Shown here one piece after another: positions 40,144 through 50,287 of a DNA stretch of 64,000 bases (the first letter of the stretch is position 1; each line of letters begins with the position of its first letter). The position numbers and the translations under genes are program-made. The notes beneath the pieces were generated by a model. That model saw only the letters and a list, made by a program, of their open reading frames with translations, was not told where the DNA came from and did not search any database. The stretch comes from Bordetella holmesii ATCC 51541 (lineage in GTDB: Bacteria > Pseudomonadota > Gammaproteobacteria > Burkholderiales > Burkholderiaceae_B). The stretch is from contig CP007494.1 of NCBI GenBank assembly GCA_000612485.1, positions 2,542,001 through 2,606,000 of the forward strand. Reading direction: 5' to 3'.

Positions 40144-40176
40144 GCAAACGGGGCTCGATGGGCCCCGTTTGCGTTT
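40144..40176 (+). terminator. Terminator/attenuator between rplT and pheS
   Basis: A perfect 11-bp stem (GCAAACGGGGC 40144-40154 with 40162-40172) and a short T-run. It probably reduces read-through from the ribosomal protein genes into pheST. Confidence 0.8.
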
Positions 40177-40191
40177 TGAAGGCTAATTTTC

Positions 40192-41214
40192 ATGACTCTA
40201 CCGGTTGACGACCTGGTTTCCCAGGCGCAAGAACGATTCGCTGCCGCCACTGACGCGGCCGCGCTCGAAAACGCGAAAGCGCGTTTTCTGGGCAAAGAGG
40301 GCGCGCTGACCGTGCTGCTCAAGTTCCTGGCGCAACTCGATCCTGCCGCCAAGCGTGAAGCCGGCGCCCGTATCAATCAGGCCAAGCAAAAGGTCGAAGA
40401 ACTGCTCAATGCCCGCCGCGCTCAACTGGCGCAGGCTGAGCTGGATGCTCGACTTGCTTCGGAAACCATCGATGTCACTTTGCCCGGCCGAGGCCGTGCG
40501 GTGGGTGGCATTCATCCGGTGATCCGCACCTGGGAACGCGTGGAAGCGATCTTCCGCTCCATAGGCTTTGATGTGGCCGACGGCCCCGAGGTCGAGAACG
40601 ACTGGACCAATTTCACCGCGCTGAATAATCCCCTGGATCATCCCGCACGGTCCATGCAGGATACCTTTTACGTCGACATGCAGGACGTCGACGGTTTGCC
40701 GCTGTTGCTGCGTACGCACACCAGCCCCATGCAGGTGCGTTATGCACGCATGCACAAGCCGCCAATCAAGGTCATCGCTCCCGGGCGTACCTATCGGGTC
40801 GACAGCGATGCCACCCACTCTCCCATGTTTCATCAGGTCGAGGGGCTGTGGATCGCAGAGGATATTTCCTTTGCCGACCTCAAGGGCGTCTATACCGATT
40901 TCCTGCGGTGCTTCTTCGAAAGCGATGATCTGGTCGTGCGCTTCAGGCCGTCCTTCTTCCCGTTCACGGAACCGTCGGCCGAAATCGACATGATGTTCAC
41001 CTCCGGCCCGAATCGTGGCCGGTGGCTGGAAATATCCGGTTCGGGCCAGGTGCATCCGCAGGTGGTACGCAACTTCGGTCTGGACCCTGAACGCTACATC
41101 GGCTTTGCCTTCGGCTCCGGCCTGGAGCGCCTGACCATGCTGCGTTATGGCGTCAATGACCTGCGGCAGTTCTACGAAGGCGATTTGCGCTTCCTGCGCC
41201 AGTTCAACGAATAA
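40192..41214 (+). CDS. pheS: Phenylalanyl-tRNA synthetase alpha subunit
   Basis: 340 residues. An N-terminal coiled coil is followed by the class II core with [20 protein letters not shown], the motif 2 region [20 protein letters not shown] and motif 3 [18 protein letters not shown]. With PheT it forms the alpha2-beta2 enzyme that charges tRNA-Phe. pheT starts 12 bases downstream. Intact. Confidence 0.96.
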   Translation: MTLPVDDLVSQAQERFAAATDAAALENAKARFLGKEGALTVLLKFLAQLDPAAKREAGARINQAKQKVEELLNARRAQLAQAELDARLASETIDVTLPGRGRAVGGIHPVIRTWERVEAIFRSIGFDVADGPEVENDWTNFTALNNPLDHPARSMQDTFYVDMQDVDGLPLLLRTHTSPMQVRYARMHKPPIKVIAPGRTYRVDSDATHSPMFHQVEGLWIAEDISFADLKGVYTDFLRCFFESDDLVVRFRPSFFPFTEPSAEIDMMFTSGPNRGRWLEISGSGQVHPQVVRNFGLDPERYIGFAFGSGLERLTMLRYGVNDLRQFYEGDLRFLRQFNE

Positions 41215-41226
41215 ATACGGCTGATC

Positions 41227-43643
41227 ATGCAATTTTCCGAATCCTGGCTGCGCACGCTGGTCAATCCGGCCATCGCCACCGAAGAACTCGCGCATCAGCT
41301 CACCATGGCGGGGCTGGAAGTCGAAGAGACCCATTCCGCCGCGCCGGCATTCAGCGGTGTGGTGGTGGCCCGTATCGCGGAAATCGCTCCGCACCCGGAC
41401 GCTGACAAACTGCGCGTGTGCCAGGTCGATGACGGCAGTGGCGCGTTGCTGCAAATCGTCTGCGGCGCACCCAACGCTGCCGCCGGTCTCGTGGTGCCCC
41501 TGGCCCGCGTGGGTGCGGAACTGCCTGGCGGCATGAAGATAGGCGTGGCCAAGATGCGCGGTGTGGCCTCCTCGGGCATGCTGTGCTCGGCGCGCGAGCT
41601 GGGTCTGTCGCAGGACCACGGCGGTTTGTTGGAACTATCTGCTGACCTCAAACCCGGCACGGACATTCGCCAGGCCCTGGATCTGGACGACACGCTGTTC
41701 GTGCTCAAGCTCACGCCCAATCGTGCGGATTGTCTGTCCATTCTGGGCGTGGCGCGGGAAGTGGCCGCGCTGACTGGCGCGCCGCTGGCTGCGCCGCAGG
41801 CCGCTGCCGTTGCCGTTACGATAGACGACCGGCTGGCCGTGAATGTCGAGGCGCCGGATCTCTGCGGCCGCTTCGCAGGCCGAGTGATCCGAGGTGTGAA
41901 TGCGCGCGCTGCGACACCGGAGTGGATGAAGACCCGCCTGGAACGGGCCGGTCAACGCTCGGTTTCGGCGCTGGTGGATATTTCCAATTATGTGATGCTC
42001 GAAGTCGGGCGTCCTTCGCACGTCTTTGACCTGGACAAGATTCAGGGCGATCTGACCGTGCGCTGGGCCAAGAAAGGCGAGCGCCTGGAGCTGCTCAGCG
42101 GCACCCATGTCGAATTGGACGAAAAGGTCGGCGTGATCACGGCCGGTCCCATCGTCGAGAGCATGGCTGGCATCATGGGTGGCGAGGCCACCGCAGTAAC
42201 ACTCGATACGCGCAATATCTATCTGGAGGCGGCGTTCTGGTGGCCGGGGGCCATCGCGGGTCGTGCGCGTCGCTACAAATTCAGCTCCGAGGCCAGTCAT
42301 CGCTTCGAGCGTGGTGTCGACTACGGCAGCATCCCCGAGCATATCGAACTCATCACGGCGCTGATTCTGGACATCTGTGGCGGCCAGGCCGGACCGGTCG
42401 ACGATCAGATCATCAATCTGCCCAAGCGCGAGCCAGTGCGCATGCGCCTGGCGCGCTGCCATCGTGTGTTGGGCGTGCCGGTCTCGCACGCAGAAGTGGC
42501 ACAGATCTTTGGCCGCCTCGGCCTGGCGTTTGCCGCCGACGGAGATGACTTCGTTGTCACGCCGCCCTCCTATCGCTTTGATATCGAGATCGAAGAGGAT
42601 CTGATCGAAGAAGTCGCTCGCATCTACGGTTTCGAGCGTATCCCCAGCGTGCCGCCCGTGGCGCGTGCCAAGATGCACGCACAGCCGGAAGTGCGCCATG
42701 GGCAGCATGCCATGCGGCGCGCCGTGGCCGCGCGCGACTATCAAGAAGTGGTCAACTACAGTTTCGTACAAGCGGACTGGGAGCGTGACTACGCGGGCAA
42801 TGACAACCCCGTGCGCCTGCTCAATCCGATCGCCAGCCATCTTTCGGTGATGCGTTCGAGCCTGATCGCCGGCCTGGTGGCCATCGTGCGGCACAACGCC
42901 AATCGTAAACAATCGCGTGTGCGCCTGTTCGAGTTGGGGCGGGTGTTCCAGCGCGACGCGCAATTGGCTGACGGCCCGCTCGAAGTGGCGGGTGTGCGGC
43001 AGCCGTTGAAGCTGGCCGGCGTGGCCTGGGGTCCTGCCAGCGAAGAGCAATGGGGTGAACCTGTCCGTCAGGTTGATTTCTTCGATGTCAAAATGGACGT
43101 CGAGACGCTCTTTGGCAAACGAGCCAGCCAACTGCGCTTTGTCGCCGAGCGCCATCCGGCCATGCATCCGGGCGTGCCGCCCGTATCGAACTGGCCGGGC
43201 AGCTTGTCGGCTGGGTGGGTGAGTTGCATCCTCAGTGGGCGCGCCAGGCCGATCTGGCTCACGCGCCCGTGGTTTTCGAGCTGGACGTCACGGCCCTGGC
43301 CCAGGGCGAGCTGCCGGTGGTGCGCGAGCTCTCGCGCCAGCCTGTGGTGCAGCGCGATCTGGCGTTGTGGGTCGACGAATCCGTGCAACTGCAGGCGATG
43401 CTGGATACCGTTGCCACACTGATCAAGGCCGAGCCGCAACTGGCGGTGGTGCAGGATATCCAGTTGTTTGATGTGTGGCGCGACAAGCCTCACGAGGCAG
43501 AGCCGGTGGCCGAGAAAAGCCTTGCTTTCCGTTTCTGGCTCCAGGACACTGCGGTTACATTGGATGAGGCGCGGGTCGCCGAGTGCATCAGCCGCATCAA
43601 GGATGCCCTAGTCAGCGCGCACGGCGCGCGTCAACGGGTTTGA
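41227..43643 (+). pseudogene. pheT: Phenylalanyl-tRNA synthetase beta subunit, one frameshift
   Basis: Full-length if repaired (about 806 residues): tRNA-binding EMAP-like domain ([20 protein letters not shown]), B3/B4 editing domain, B5, and the C-terminal anticodon-binding ferredoxin fold (VVQDIQLFDVWRD...). The frame changes near 43173 after HPAMHPG: the next expected residues [20 protein letters not shown] are read one base out of phase, as if GGCCGT had become GGCGT. As written, the product would lose the last 160 residues. Because the subunit is essential, a base-calling error is more likely than a real null. I label it pseudogene only to record the break. Confidence 0.88.
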
Positions 43644-43645
43644 TC

Positions 43646-44002
43646 ATGGGAAACGCCGCTATGCTTGCCGAGCCGCGCACGCTCACCAAGGCCGAGCTGG
43701 CCGAACTGCTCTTTGAGCGGGTCGGTCTTAATAAGCGCGAGGCCAAAGATATCGTGGACACCTTCTTCGAAGAGATCCGCGAAGCGCTGGCGCGAGGCGA
43801 CTCGGTCAAGCTCTCCGGCTTTGGTAATTTCCAGGTCCGGGATAAGCCGCCACGTCCCGGCCGCAATCCCAAGACCGGAGAAACCATCCCGATCGCCGCC
43901 CGGCGCGTGGTGACGTTTCATGCGAGTCAGAAACTGAAAAGCATCGTCGAGCAAAGTGGCGGCCCCTTGGACGTCTCCGATGATGATGACTCGGCAGAGT
44001 GA
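43646..44002 (+). CDS. ihfA: Integration host factor alpha subunit
   Basis: 118 residues. [20 protein letters not shown] and the DNA-bending arm [24 protein letters not shown] are IhfA signatures. It forms the IHF heterodimer that bends DNA at specific sites. It starts two bases after the pheT stop; an ATG 15 bases further in is an alternative start. The acidic tail SDDDDSAE is longer than in E. coli. Confidence 0.95.
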   Translation: MGNAAMLAEPRTLTKAELAELLFERVGLNKREAKDIVDTFFEEIREALARGDSVKLSGFGNFQVRDKPPRPGRNPKTGETIPIAARRVVTFHASQKLKSIVEQSGGPLDVSDDDDSAE

Positions 44003-44059
44003 TACGCTTTGTCGGTAATTGTTAACGGCCTTTGACGTAACGCGACATAAAATTCACCC

Positions 44060-44458
44060 ATGACGAAACCTGAATCGACTGTCACGCTACCGCCCATCCC
44101 TGCCAAACGCTACTTCACCATCGGGGAAGTCAGCGATCTGTGTGGCGTCAAGCCTCACGTGCTTCGGTACTGGGAGCAGGAGTTCACGCAGCTCAAACCG
44201 GTCAAGCGGCGCGGCAACCGCCGCTACTACCAGCACCATGAAGTGCTGCTCATCCGCCGTATCCGCTCTTTGCTTTATGAGCAGGGCTTTACCATCAGCG
44301 GCGCACGTAACCGCCTGGGTGATACGCGCGATGCGTTGCACGATAGCGCCGAAGCTGCAGTAAGGCTGTCAGCCACCGAGCTGAAATCCTTGCGTGCTGA
44401 GTTGAATGATATTTCCGCAAGCTTGAGTCTGGCAGTCAATCAGCCGGCTGCGCACTAA
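44060..44458 (+). CDS. MerR family transcriptional regulator
   Basis: 132 residues with a winged HTH (YFTIGEVSDLCGVKPHVLRYWEQEF, then RGNRRYYQHHEVLLIRRIRS). It lacks the long effector domain and metal-binding cysteines of classical MerR proteins, like the short regulators commonly found after ihfA in Gammaproteobacteria and Betaproteobacteria. The target is unknown. A terminator follows. Confidence 0.9.
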   Translation: MTKPESTVTLPPIPAKRYFTIGEVSDLCGVKPHVLRYWEQEFTQLKPVKRRGNRRYYQHHEVLLIRRIRSLLYEQGFTISGARNRLGDTRDALHDSAEAAVRLSATELKSLRAELNDISASLSLAVNQPAAH

Positions 44459-44499
44459 GCCGTGCCTTGCGGCACTGCGTTGCCGGATGGGTGGCGCCG

Positions 44500-44541
44500 A
44501 TCCCCGAAGACTGGATATCGATCCGTGCTTCGGGGATTTTC
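44500..44541 (+). terminator. Terminator after the merR gene
   Basis: A 10-bp stem ATCCCCGAAG (44500-44509) / CTTCGGGGAT (44528-44537) followed by TTTTC. It also lies just after the minus-strand microprotein gene ending at 44559, so it may serve both sides. Confidence 0.8.
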
Positions 44542-44558
44542 TTTGGCGGATTCGCCGC

Positions 44559-44684
44559 CTAGAACTGTTGATACTGGAATTCGATCGCGGCAGGCTGGCC
44601 GAGATTGGCATTGGTGTCGCTGAGCAGCAGCAGCGTCAGCGCCACTCCCAGATAGAGCAGATAAAGACGCAGTAAGCGAGTCAT
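44559..44684 (-). CDS. DltX-like membrane microprotein with C-terminal FxYxxF
   Basis: A 41-residue frame on the minus strand. A single hydrophobic helix (LLRLYLLYLGVALTLLLLSD, after MTR) is followed by a short periplasmic tail ending EFQYQQF. The terminal F-x-Y-x-x-F motif is the signature of DltX, the tiny protein of Gram-positive dlt operons thought to carry D-Ala across the membrane. Its ATG overlaps the dltD stop (ATGA), so it is translationally coupled to dltD, as expected for a dlt partner. Short length makes chance harder to exclude, but position, topology and motif agree. Confidence 0.7.
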   Translation of the reverse strand: MTRLLRLYLLYLGVALTLLLLSDTNANLGQPAAIEFQYQQF

Positions 44685-45784
44685 TGGCCCATCACCTCAG
44701 TAATTTTCCGGCTCACGGCCAGCCAGCCCAATTCACCCAGATGCTGGCCATCACGCAGCGTGCCCACGGCATAGGGCAGGGCACCGTACATATCCATGCA
44801 AGGCATGGCATAGCGGGTGCAAAGAGCCAGAAGATGCTGGCGTGCAGGCTCGAAGCGGTCCAGATCCCGATATACCAGGGGATTGAGCGGTTGCAGAACC
44901 AACAGGCTGCGAACGTGGTGTTGTGCCAGCAAGGCCATCAGGCGTTCGAGATCCGCCAGTTCGGCAGCCGGATCATAGCCGGTTGAGTAGGCATTCATCC
45001 TCTCTGGTGTCAGGTGCCGTAGAAAGGTGTCGAGATAATCCTGGCGCACCCCGTACGGGTTATTCGCCATCAGCTCCAACTCGGTGTTCTCAGCCTGTTC
45101 GTGCAGGGACGGCCAGTGGGCCGATTGAGGTGTCCAACCGACCTGGGGTGCTGCCGAGGGGGCGGCTGGCACCGGATCCATCCAATGGTGCAGCGCCTGC
45201 TCGGCGCGGCTGCGCGCCTGATAGCCCAGCTCAACTGCCGCCGCCACTGCGACATTTGTATTGCCGCGTTTGCGCCACTAGTGCAGTAAGGCGTCTCGCG
45301 TATCTGCTCGCTGAACAAGATGAGGCAGTAACGGCAGTACATGTTCCTTGAACGCTGCGCGATCCAGGCCGCGGGAATCGAACCATCCTGGAGAGACCAT
45401 GATTACGACCCGCGATTGCGCAGACAGTTTTTCCTCCAGAGACGCCAGCAGGAAGTACATGCCTAGCGATTGAAAGTAGGCATGCCCGTAGGCGGTGACA
45501 GGCGCGGCCAGTTCCTTGCCGAGGAAGTTGTAGGGTATGAAGCGCAGATCGGAGCTGGTCAGCTCGGACGAGCTCAGCAGCACGACCGCCTCGCCGTGCT
45601 CGAGCGCTCGGCCCAGACGCTGCAGTGTGCCCAACTGGGTCGGGTAGTTGGCCCCCAGATTGCTCACATGACCGGAGACGATCGCCTGCGGCGCGATGCT
45701 GCCCTCAGGCAGCAGCCACCGCAGCATGGCCAGGGTGGCCACTGCTGCCAGCACGGCCAGCACATGCGCACGGCCACGTCCCAT
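44681..45784 (-). pseudogene. dltD: DltD-like D-alanyl transfer protein, internal amber codon
   Basis: A DltD family protein: one N-terminal membrane helix (HVLAVLAAVATLAMLRWLLP), the catalytic-Ser region VVLLSSSELTSSDLRFIPYN, AYGHAYFQSLGMYFLLASL, VIMVSPGWFDSRGLDRAAF and the C-terminal NPYGVRQDYLDTF. A TAG at 45278-45280 cuts it after RDALLH; the same frame then continues WRKRGNTNVAVAAAVELGYQ to the stop. DltD transfers D-Ala onto surface polymers; a dlt-type ('dra') locus has been reported in Bordetella for peptide resistance. dltA, dltB and dltC are not in the window. The start (first ATG before the helix) is approximate. Confidence 0.78.
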
Positions 45785-46210
<426 letters not shown>

Positions 46211-46218
46211 GAAAGACA

Positions 46219-46251
46219 AAAGGGGCTAGTGAAAATTTCACTAGCCCCTTT
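46219..46251 (+). terminator. Terminator of tRNA-Pro
   Basis: A perfect 13-bp stem (46222-46234 with 46236-46248), extended by flanking A/T pairs, with T residues after it; eight bases from the tRNA 3' end. Confidence 0.9.
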
Positions 46252-46387
46252 CCTATTTGTTGCGCCGGCCTTTTCAGGCAGACGGTATTGGCAGGGGCGC
46301 TGTTTGTCTGGTCTATGACGTTATGCCCGGCAACGGGTGTGCCGCGGTTGCGCACGCCGGCATGGCGCGCCGTGAAGGAGCCTTCCA

Positions 46388-46642
46388 ATGTTTGATGAGA
46401 CCGCCCGGTTCAGTCCGAACCCGAAAGGGGTGGCTTTTGCCTTTGACGATCGGGGGGGCGATCCCTGCGTGGGCTGGGTGTCGGTGGATGCGCTTGCCGA
46501 ACTGATGGGCAAGGATTTGTCGCAGTCCGAGGCGCTCGCGGCCTATGAGAAGCACTTTTGCCGCATCCATGCCATCGTTGAGCGGAAAATCAGCGTCAGC
46601 CAGGGAAGCCGTGTCTTCGTGGAAGACTTGTTCGGCGCCTAG
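46388..46642 (+). CDS. DUF1488-like small protein
   Basis: 84 residues: PNPKGVAFAFDDRGGDPCVG, WVSVDALAELMGKDLSQSEA, FCRIHAIVERKISV. The layout (short beta-rich N-terminus, then a helix with an HRxRIHAVA-type motif) resembles the DUF1488 family of unknown function. The ATG has GAAGGAG upstream. No operon partners on the plus strand nearby. Confidence 0.65.
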   Translation: MFDETARFSPNPKGVAFAFDDRGGDPCVGWVSVDALAELMGKDLSQSEALAAYEKHFCRIHAIVERKISVSQGSRVFVEDLFGA

Positions 46643-47003
46643 CATGGTGCCTGCCACGGATAGCGTAAGGCGGTGCTGCAGCGCCTCTTAGGCGTTGCCG
46701 TGAGGGGGCTTCCGATCGGTATGGTCTGGGCGGGTGTCGATGTTGATCCGGCGCCCCTCACGGGACGGGCGCTGATGCAGTCTGGCTTGGCCATCGCCGG
46801 CGATCTCCCGCCTATCCTATTTTGGTGTCCGTGATCCTGCATAGCGTTTGCCGCGCCGAGTTGTGGGCTGGTGACGGTAGCCTTTCACGTTAATGGTTGG
46901 TGTGTCGCGCCTGAATTGCGTCGCTCCGATGCTCTCGGCACCGGGCGATGGGCACGGGCCCATCGCCACTTGGATCGCCAGCGTTTCCTTGTGCGTTCTT
47001 TTT
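46643..47003. other. Gap upstream of the GntR gene, no supported gene
   Basis: Roughly 360 bases with only short, non-family-like frames (for example 46639-46842 minus). It ends in a T-rich stretch leading into the operator at 47004. Confidence 0.4.
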
Positions 47004-47023
47004 TTGTATGCAAAAATATACAA
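47004..47023. promoter_or_regulatory. Palindromic operator before the GntR gene
   Basis: TTGTAT-N8-ATACAA, a dyad of the kind bound by FadR/FCD-type GntR regulators, ending 17 bases before the regulator's ATG. Autoregulation is inferred. Confidence 0.6.
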
Positions 47024-47039
47024 AACAAGCGAGACCTCC

Positions 47040-47672
47040 ATGCCTATTCCCGCGCGTCATTCCCAGGCCCACGCGGCCTACACCGAGATCAAGCGCCGCA
47101 TCCTGGCCGGGATGTTCACGCCTAGCGATCGGCTGCGGGAGGTAGAGGTTGCCGATATGCTGGCCATCGGCCGAACACCCGTACGCGAAGCCCTCAAGCG
47201 CATCCAGGATGAGGGCTTGATCACGCATGAGCCGGGCAGGGGGCTGGTGGTCACGACCATGGATCAGCAGGAGGTCGGAGAGCTGTACTCCATGCGCGAG
47301 GTACTAGAAGGCGCCGCTGCTGCCTTCGCGGCGCGCCATGCCACCGATGCCGAGATCGCCAACATGCAGGCCTTGCTCGATGAGGGAGATCACGGAGATC
47401 CTGTCGCCCAGAACCTGCGTTTTCACGAGGCGATCTATAGCGCGGCGTACAACCGGTACCTGTTGCGCTCACTGCAGTCTCTGACGGAAACCACCTACCT
47501 GCTCGGACGCAGCACGCTGAGCTCGCCTGAGCGGGCAAGCCGGTCTCACCATGAACACCAAGCCATCGTGCAGGCCATACGCGCTCGCGATGTGCAGGGT
47601 GCTCAGGATGCCGCAAGGCATCATATTCACCAGGCCCTGCTGGAACGCCTAAAGATGCTGCGTCAGGGGTAA
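47040..47672 (+). CDS. GntR family regulator, FCD type
   Basis: 210 residues. An N-terminal winged HTH (AYTEIKRRILAGMFTPSDRL, ADMLAIGRTPVREALKRIQDEGLI) and an all-helical FCD ligand domain (MREVLEGAAAAFAARHATDA, LRFHEAIYSAAYNRYLLRSL). The ATG at 47040 puts the HTH at the normal distance. It precedes two Bug-type binding proteins and two catabolic genes, so it probably controls that cluster through the operator just upstream. The effector is unknown. Confidence 0.9.
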   Translation: MPIPARHSQAHAAYTEIKRRILAGMFTPSDRLREVEVADMLAIGRTPVREALKRIQDEGLITHEPGRGLVVTTMDQQEVGELYSMREVLEGAAAAFAARHATDAEIANMQALLDEGDHGDPVAQNLRFHEAIYSAAYNRYLLRSLQSLTETTYLLGRSTLSSPERASRSHHEHQAIVQAIRARDVQGAQDAARHHIHQALLERLKMLRQG

Positions 47673-47699
47673 GCGCAGCCATCGATCGGAGACAAGTCG

Positions 47700-48689
47700 A
47701 TGAAGCAGTTCAATATATGCCCGCAGCGTTTGCTGGCGGGGCTGGCCTTGGTATTGCCTACGTTTTTTGTGTCGGGCGCAGCCAGCGCGGAAGATTACCC
47801 CAGTCACCCGATCACGTTGGTGGTCCCGTTTTCTGCCGGAGGCGGAACGGACAGTATTGCGCGCGATGTAGCGCGGACCCTGTCGGACAGATTGGGCCAG
47901 CCCGTCGTGGTGGAGAACCGGGGCTGTGGAGGCGGCCCCATCGGCGCGACGCTGGTCGCCAATGCCCGTCCCGATGGTTATACCCTGCTGTTTGCGACAT
48001 CGACCTTCGTGACCAATGCGGCGGCGGAAATCAGTACCAACTATGACGTGATTAAGTCCTTCACACCGATTGCGATGCTGGGCCGCGGTCCGCTGTTCGT
48101 GGTCAGCGCCAAGGATCTGAAACTGAAATCCGTTGCCGATTTGCGGACGCTCGCGGCCAAGCCCGATGCCGAACTGAACTTCTGCTCGGCGGGCAACGGC
48201 AGCATCAATCACCTGGCCGGCGAGTTGTTCAAGCAGAAAACGCAGGCGGCCATGACGCATGTGCCGTACAAGGGCAGCGGGCCGGCCACGGTCGACTTGC
48301 TGGCTGGTCGCGTGCAAGTGTTCTTCGCTACCGTGCCGACCATTCTTTCGCAAGTCCGCGATCAGCGCATGGATCTGCTGGCCGTCACCGGCAAGGAGCG
48401 TTCGCCGCTGTTTCCGGACACGCCCACGGTGGCCGAATCCGGCATCGCCGACTTCGACATCACGACCTGGTGGGGCGTGCTCGCGCCGGCTGGCACACCG
48501 CCGGCCATCATCGGCAAGCTGAATGCGGCCATCAATGACGCGGCGGCCGACAAACTGGTCGCAGACCGATTGCGTCATGAGGGTGCTCAAGCGATCCGGG
48601 GGACACCGGACGACTTTGGTCAGGCCTTGGCAACAGAGCTGCAGATGTGGCAGGGCGTGGTCAAACAATCGGGCATGGCGTTGGACTGA
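47700..48689 (+). CDS. Tripartite tricarboxylate transporter (Bug family) binding protein 1
   Basis: 329 residues with a signal peptide (LLAGLALVLPTFFVSGAASA) and the Bug fold: YPSHPITLVVPFSAGGGTDSIA, RPDGYTLLFATST, MTHVPYKGSGPATVDLLAGR. Bug proteins are expanded in Bordetella and bind carboxylates or related solutes in the periplasm. It lies 27 bases after the GntR gene and 30 before a second Bug gene. No TctAB partner is here, so it may use a shared permease or act in sensing. Confidence 0.92.
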   Translation: MKQFNICPQRLLAGLALVLPTFFVSGAASAEDYPSHPITLVVPFSAGGGTDSIARDVARTLSDRLGQPVVVENRGCGGGPIGATLVANARPDGYTLLFATSTFVTNAAAEISTNYDVIKSFTPIAMLGRGPLFVVSAKDLKLKSVADLRTLAAKPDAELNFCSAGNGSINHLAGELFKQKTQAAMTHVPYKGSGPATVDLLAGRVQVFFATVPTILSQVRDQRMDLLAVTGKERSPLFPDTPTVAESGIADFDITTWWGVLAPAGTPPAIIGKLNAAINDAAADKLVADRLRHEGAQAIRGTPDDFGQALATELQMWQGVVKQSGMALD

Positions 48690-48719
48690 CACGGCGTGCC
48701 CCAAGCGACAGGAGACAAC

Positions 48720-49724
48720 ATGCAGCAGAATCAATTTCCCGCCAGCCCCATGCGCCGCCGCCTGTTGCAAGGTGCGGGCGCCGGACTGGCATGCGCGCTG
48801 ACCGCATCCGTGCGTGCCGCAGATGCCTACCCGTCACGACCGGTGAGCATTATCGTGCCCTACGCCCCAGGCGGGCAGGGCGATGTTTTTGCCCGGCTGC
48901 TGGCCGAGCGCCTGGGCAGTGAGCTCAAGCAGAGCTTCATCGTGGAAAACCGCCCTGGCGCCTCGGGCGCGCTGGGGTCGCGCCTGGTGTTGCGCGCGCC
49001 GGCAGACGGCTACACGCTGCTGTTGGGTCAAACCGGTGAGATAGCGGTCAACCCTTACGCCATGAAATCGCTGGGCTACGATCCGTTGCGCGAGTTCGCG
49101 CCGGTCATACTCGTGGGAGATTCTCCCTTGGTGCTGGCCGTGCCTGACAATTCGCCCTATGCCGATCTGGGTGCACTGATCGCTGCCGCGCGAGCCAAGC
49201 CGGATACCGTGGCCTATGCTTCCTCGGGCACAGCCACGCCAGGCCATCTGGCTGCGGCGGCCCTGGCACTGGGCACGCAGACACAGATGATCCATGCACC
49301 TTACAAAGGCGCGGGCCAAGCCATGGCGGACTTGCTCGGTGGCCACGTGGGCTTCTTCTTCTCGAGTGCATCGGCGGCGATGCCGCATATCGCTAGCGGT
49401 CGTCTGCGCGCGCTGGCCGTGTCGGCGCGGCAACGATTGGCCATATTGCCTGCGGTGCCCACCATTAGCGAGACCGTCGTACCGGATTTCCAGTTCAGTC
49501 TGTGGGGCGGCGTATTCGCGCCCGCGCATACACCCGCCGCGGTGATCGAACAGCTCAACAGTAAGCTCAACGCTATCCTTATGGAGCCTGCAATCAAGGC
49601 CAAACTGGAAGGCGACGGCGCGGCTGTGCGTCCGAACACGGTGCAGGAATTTACCGCCTTCGTGCGCAGCGAAGCCGACAAGTATCAGAACCTGGTGAAA
49701 AGCACCGGGGTCCAGGTCGATTAA
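48720..49724 (+). CDS. Tripartite tricarboxylate transporter (Bug family) binding protein 2
   Basis: 334 residues. The N-terminus MRRRLLQGAGAGLACALTAS looks like a twin-arginine signal, unlike the first Bug protein. The mature part has YPSRPVSIIVPYAPGGQGDV, ADGYTLLLGQTG and MIHAPYKGAGQAMADLLGGH. Start at the ATG at 48720, which follows GGAGACAAC; a later ATG directly before RRRLLQ is possible. Two Bug genes side by side suggest recent duplication and divergence or two ligands. Confidence 0.9.
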   Translation: MQQNQFPASPMRRRLLQGAGAGLACALTASVRAADAYPSRPVSIIVPYAPGGQGDVFARLLAERLGSELKQSFIVENRPGASGALGSRLVLRAPADGYTLLLGQTGEIAVNPYAMKSLGYDPLREFAPVILVGDSPLVLAVPDNSPYADLGALIAAARAKPDTVAYASSGTATPGHLAAAALALGTQTQMIHAPYKGAGQAMADLLGGHVGFFFSSASAAMPHIASGRLRALAVSARQRLAILPAVPTISETVVPDFQFSLWGGVFAPAHTPAAVIEQLNSKLNAILMEPAIKAKLEGDGAAVRPNTVQEFTAFVRSEADKYQNLVKSTGVQVD

Positions 49725-49756
49725 GTACGGCCGTTCATTACACAGGAATAATTCCC

Positions 49757-50285
49757 ATGAAAATCGTTGTACTTCCCGGCGACGGTATCGGTCCCGAAAC
49801 CATGGCGGTTGCCGTCGATGTGCTGGAGGCGGCGTCGCGCCGCTTTGGGCTGGGCCTGCAGTTTGAACACGATATTGCCGGCCATGAGAGCCTCAAGAAA
49901 CATGGCGCCACGGTCACTCCCGCGCTGCTGGACAAGGTCAAGGTGGCAGACGGCCTGATGTTGGGCCCCATGGCCACCTATGATTTCAAGGATGAGGCGC
50001 GAGGAGAGATCAATCCTTCCATGTACTTTCGCAAGAGCCTCGATCTGCACCAGACATCGCGGGCCAGAACATCGCCAATCCGATCTCGTTGATTCTGTCC
50101 GGGGCGATGCTGCTCAATTGGCACGGCCAGAAGACTGGCAAGCCGGAGTTTTCGCAAGCCGCGGCGGCCATCGAACAGACGATTGCCAACACTATATCGG
50201 CCGGCCAATGCACACGCGATGTTGGGGCTCGCTGGGTACGCGTGAAGCGGGCGCAGCGTTCGTTTCCGCGCTGTCGCAGGCGTGA
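49757..50285 (+). pseudogene. Isocitrate/isopropylmalate dehydrogenase family enzyme, internally deleted
   Basis: The N-terminal 98 residues (MKIVVLPGDGIGPETMAVAV ... INPSMYFRKSLDL) join directly to the C-terminal part (PDIAGQNIANPISLILSGAM ... AAIEQTIANTISAGQCTRDV), so roughly 190 central residues are missing, with the junction near 50047. The frame changes at the junction and again near 50227 (GSLGTREAG expected). Family members oxidise 2-hydroxy acids such as tartrate or isopropylmalate; the substrate cannot be named. The deletion is too large to be a sequencing artefact. It was probably the enzyme of the GntR/Bug cluster. Confidence 0.85.
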
Positions 50286-50287
50286 CG

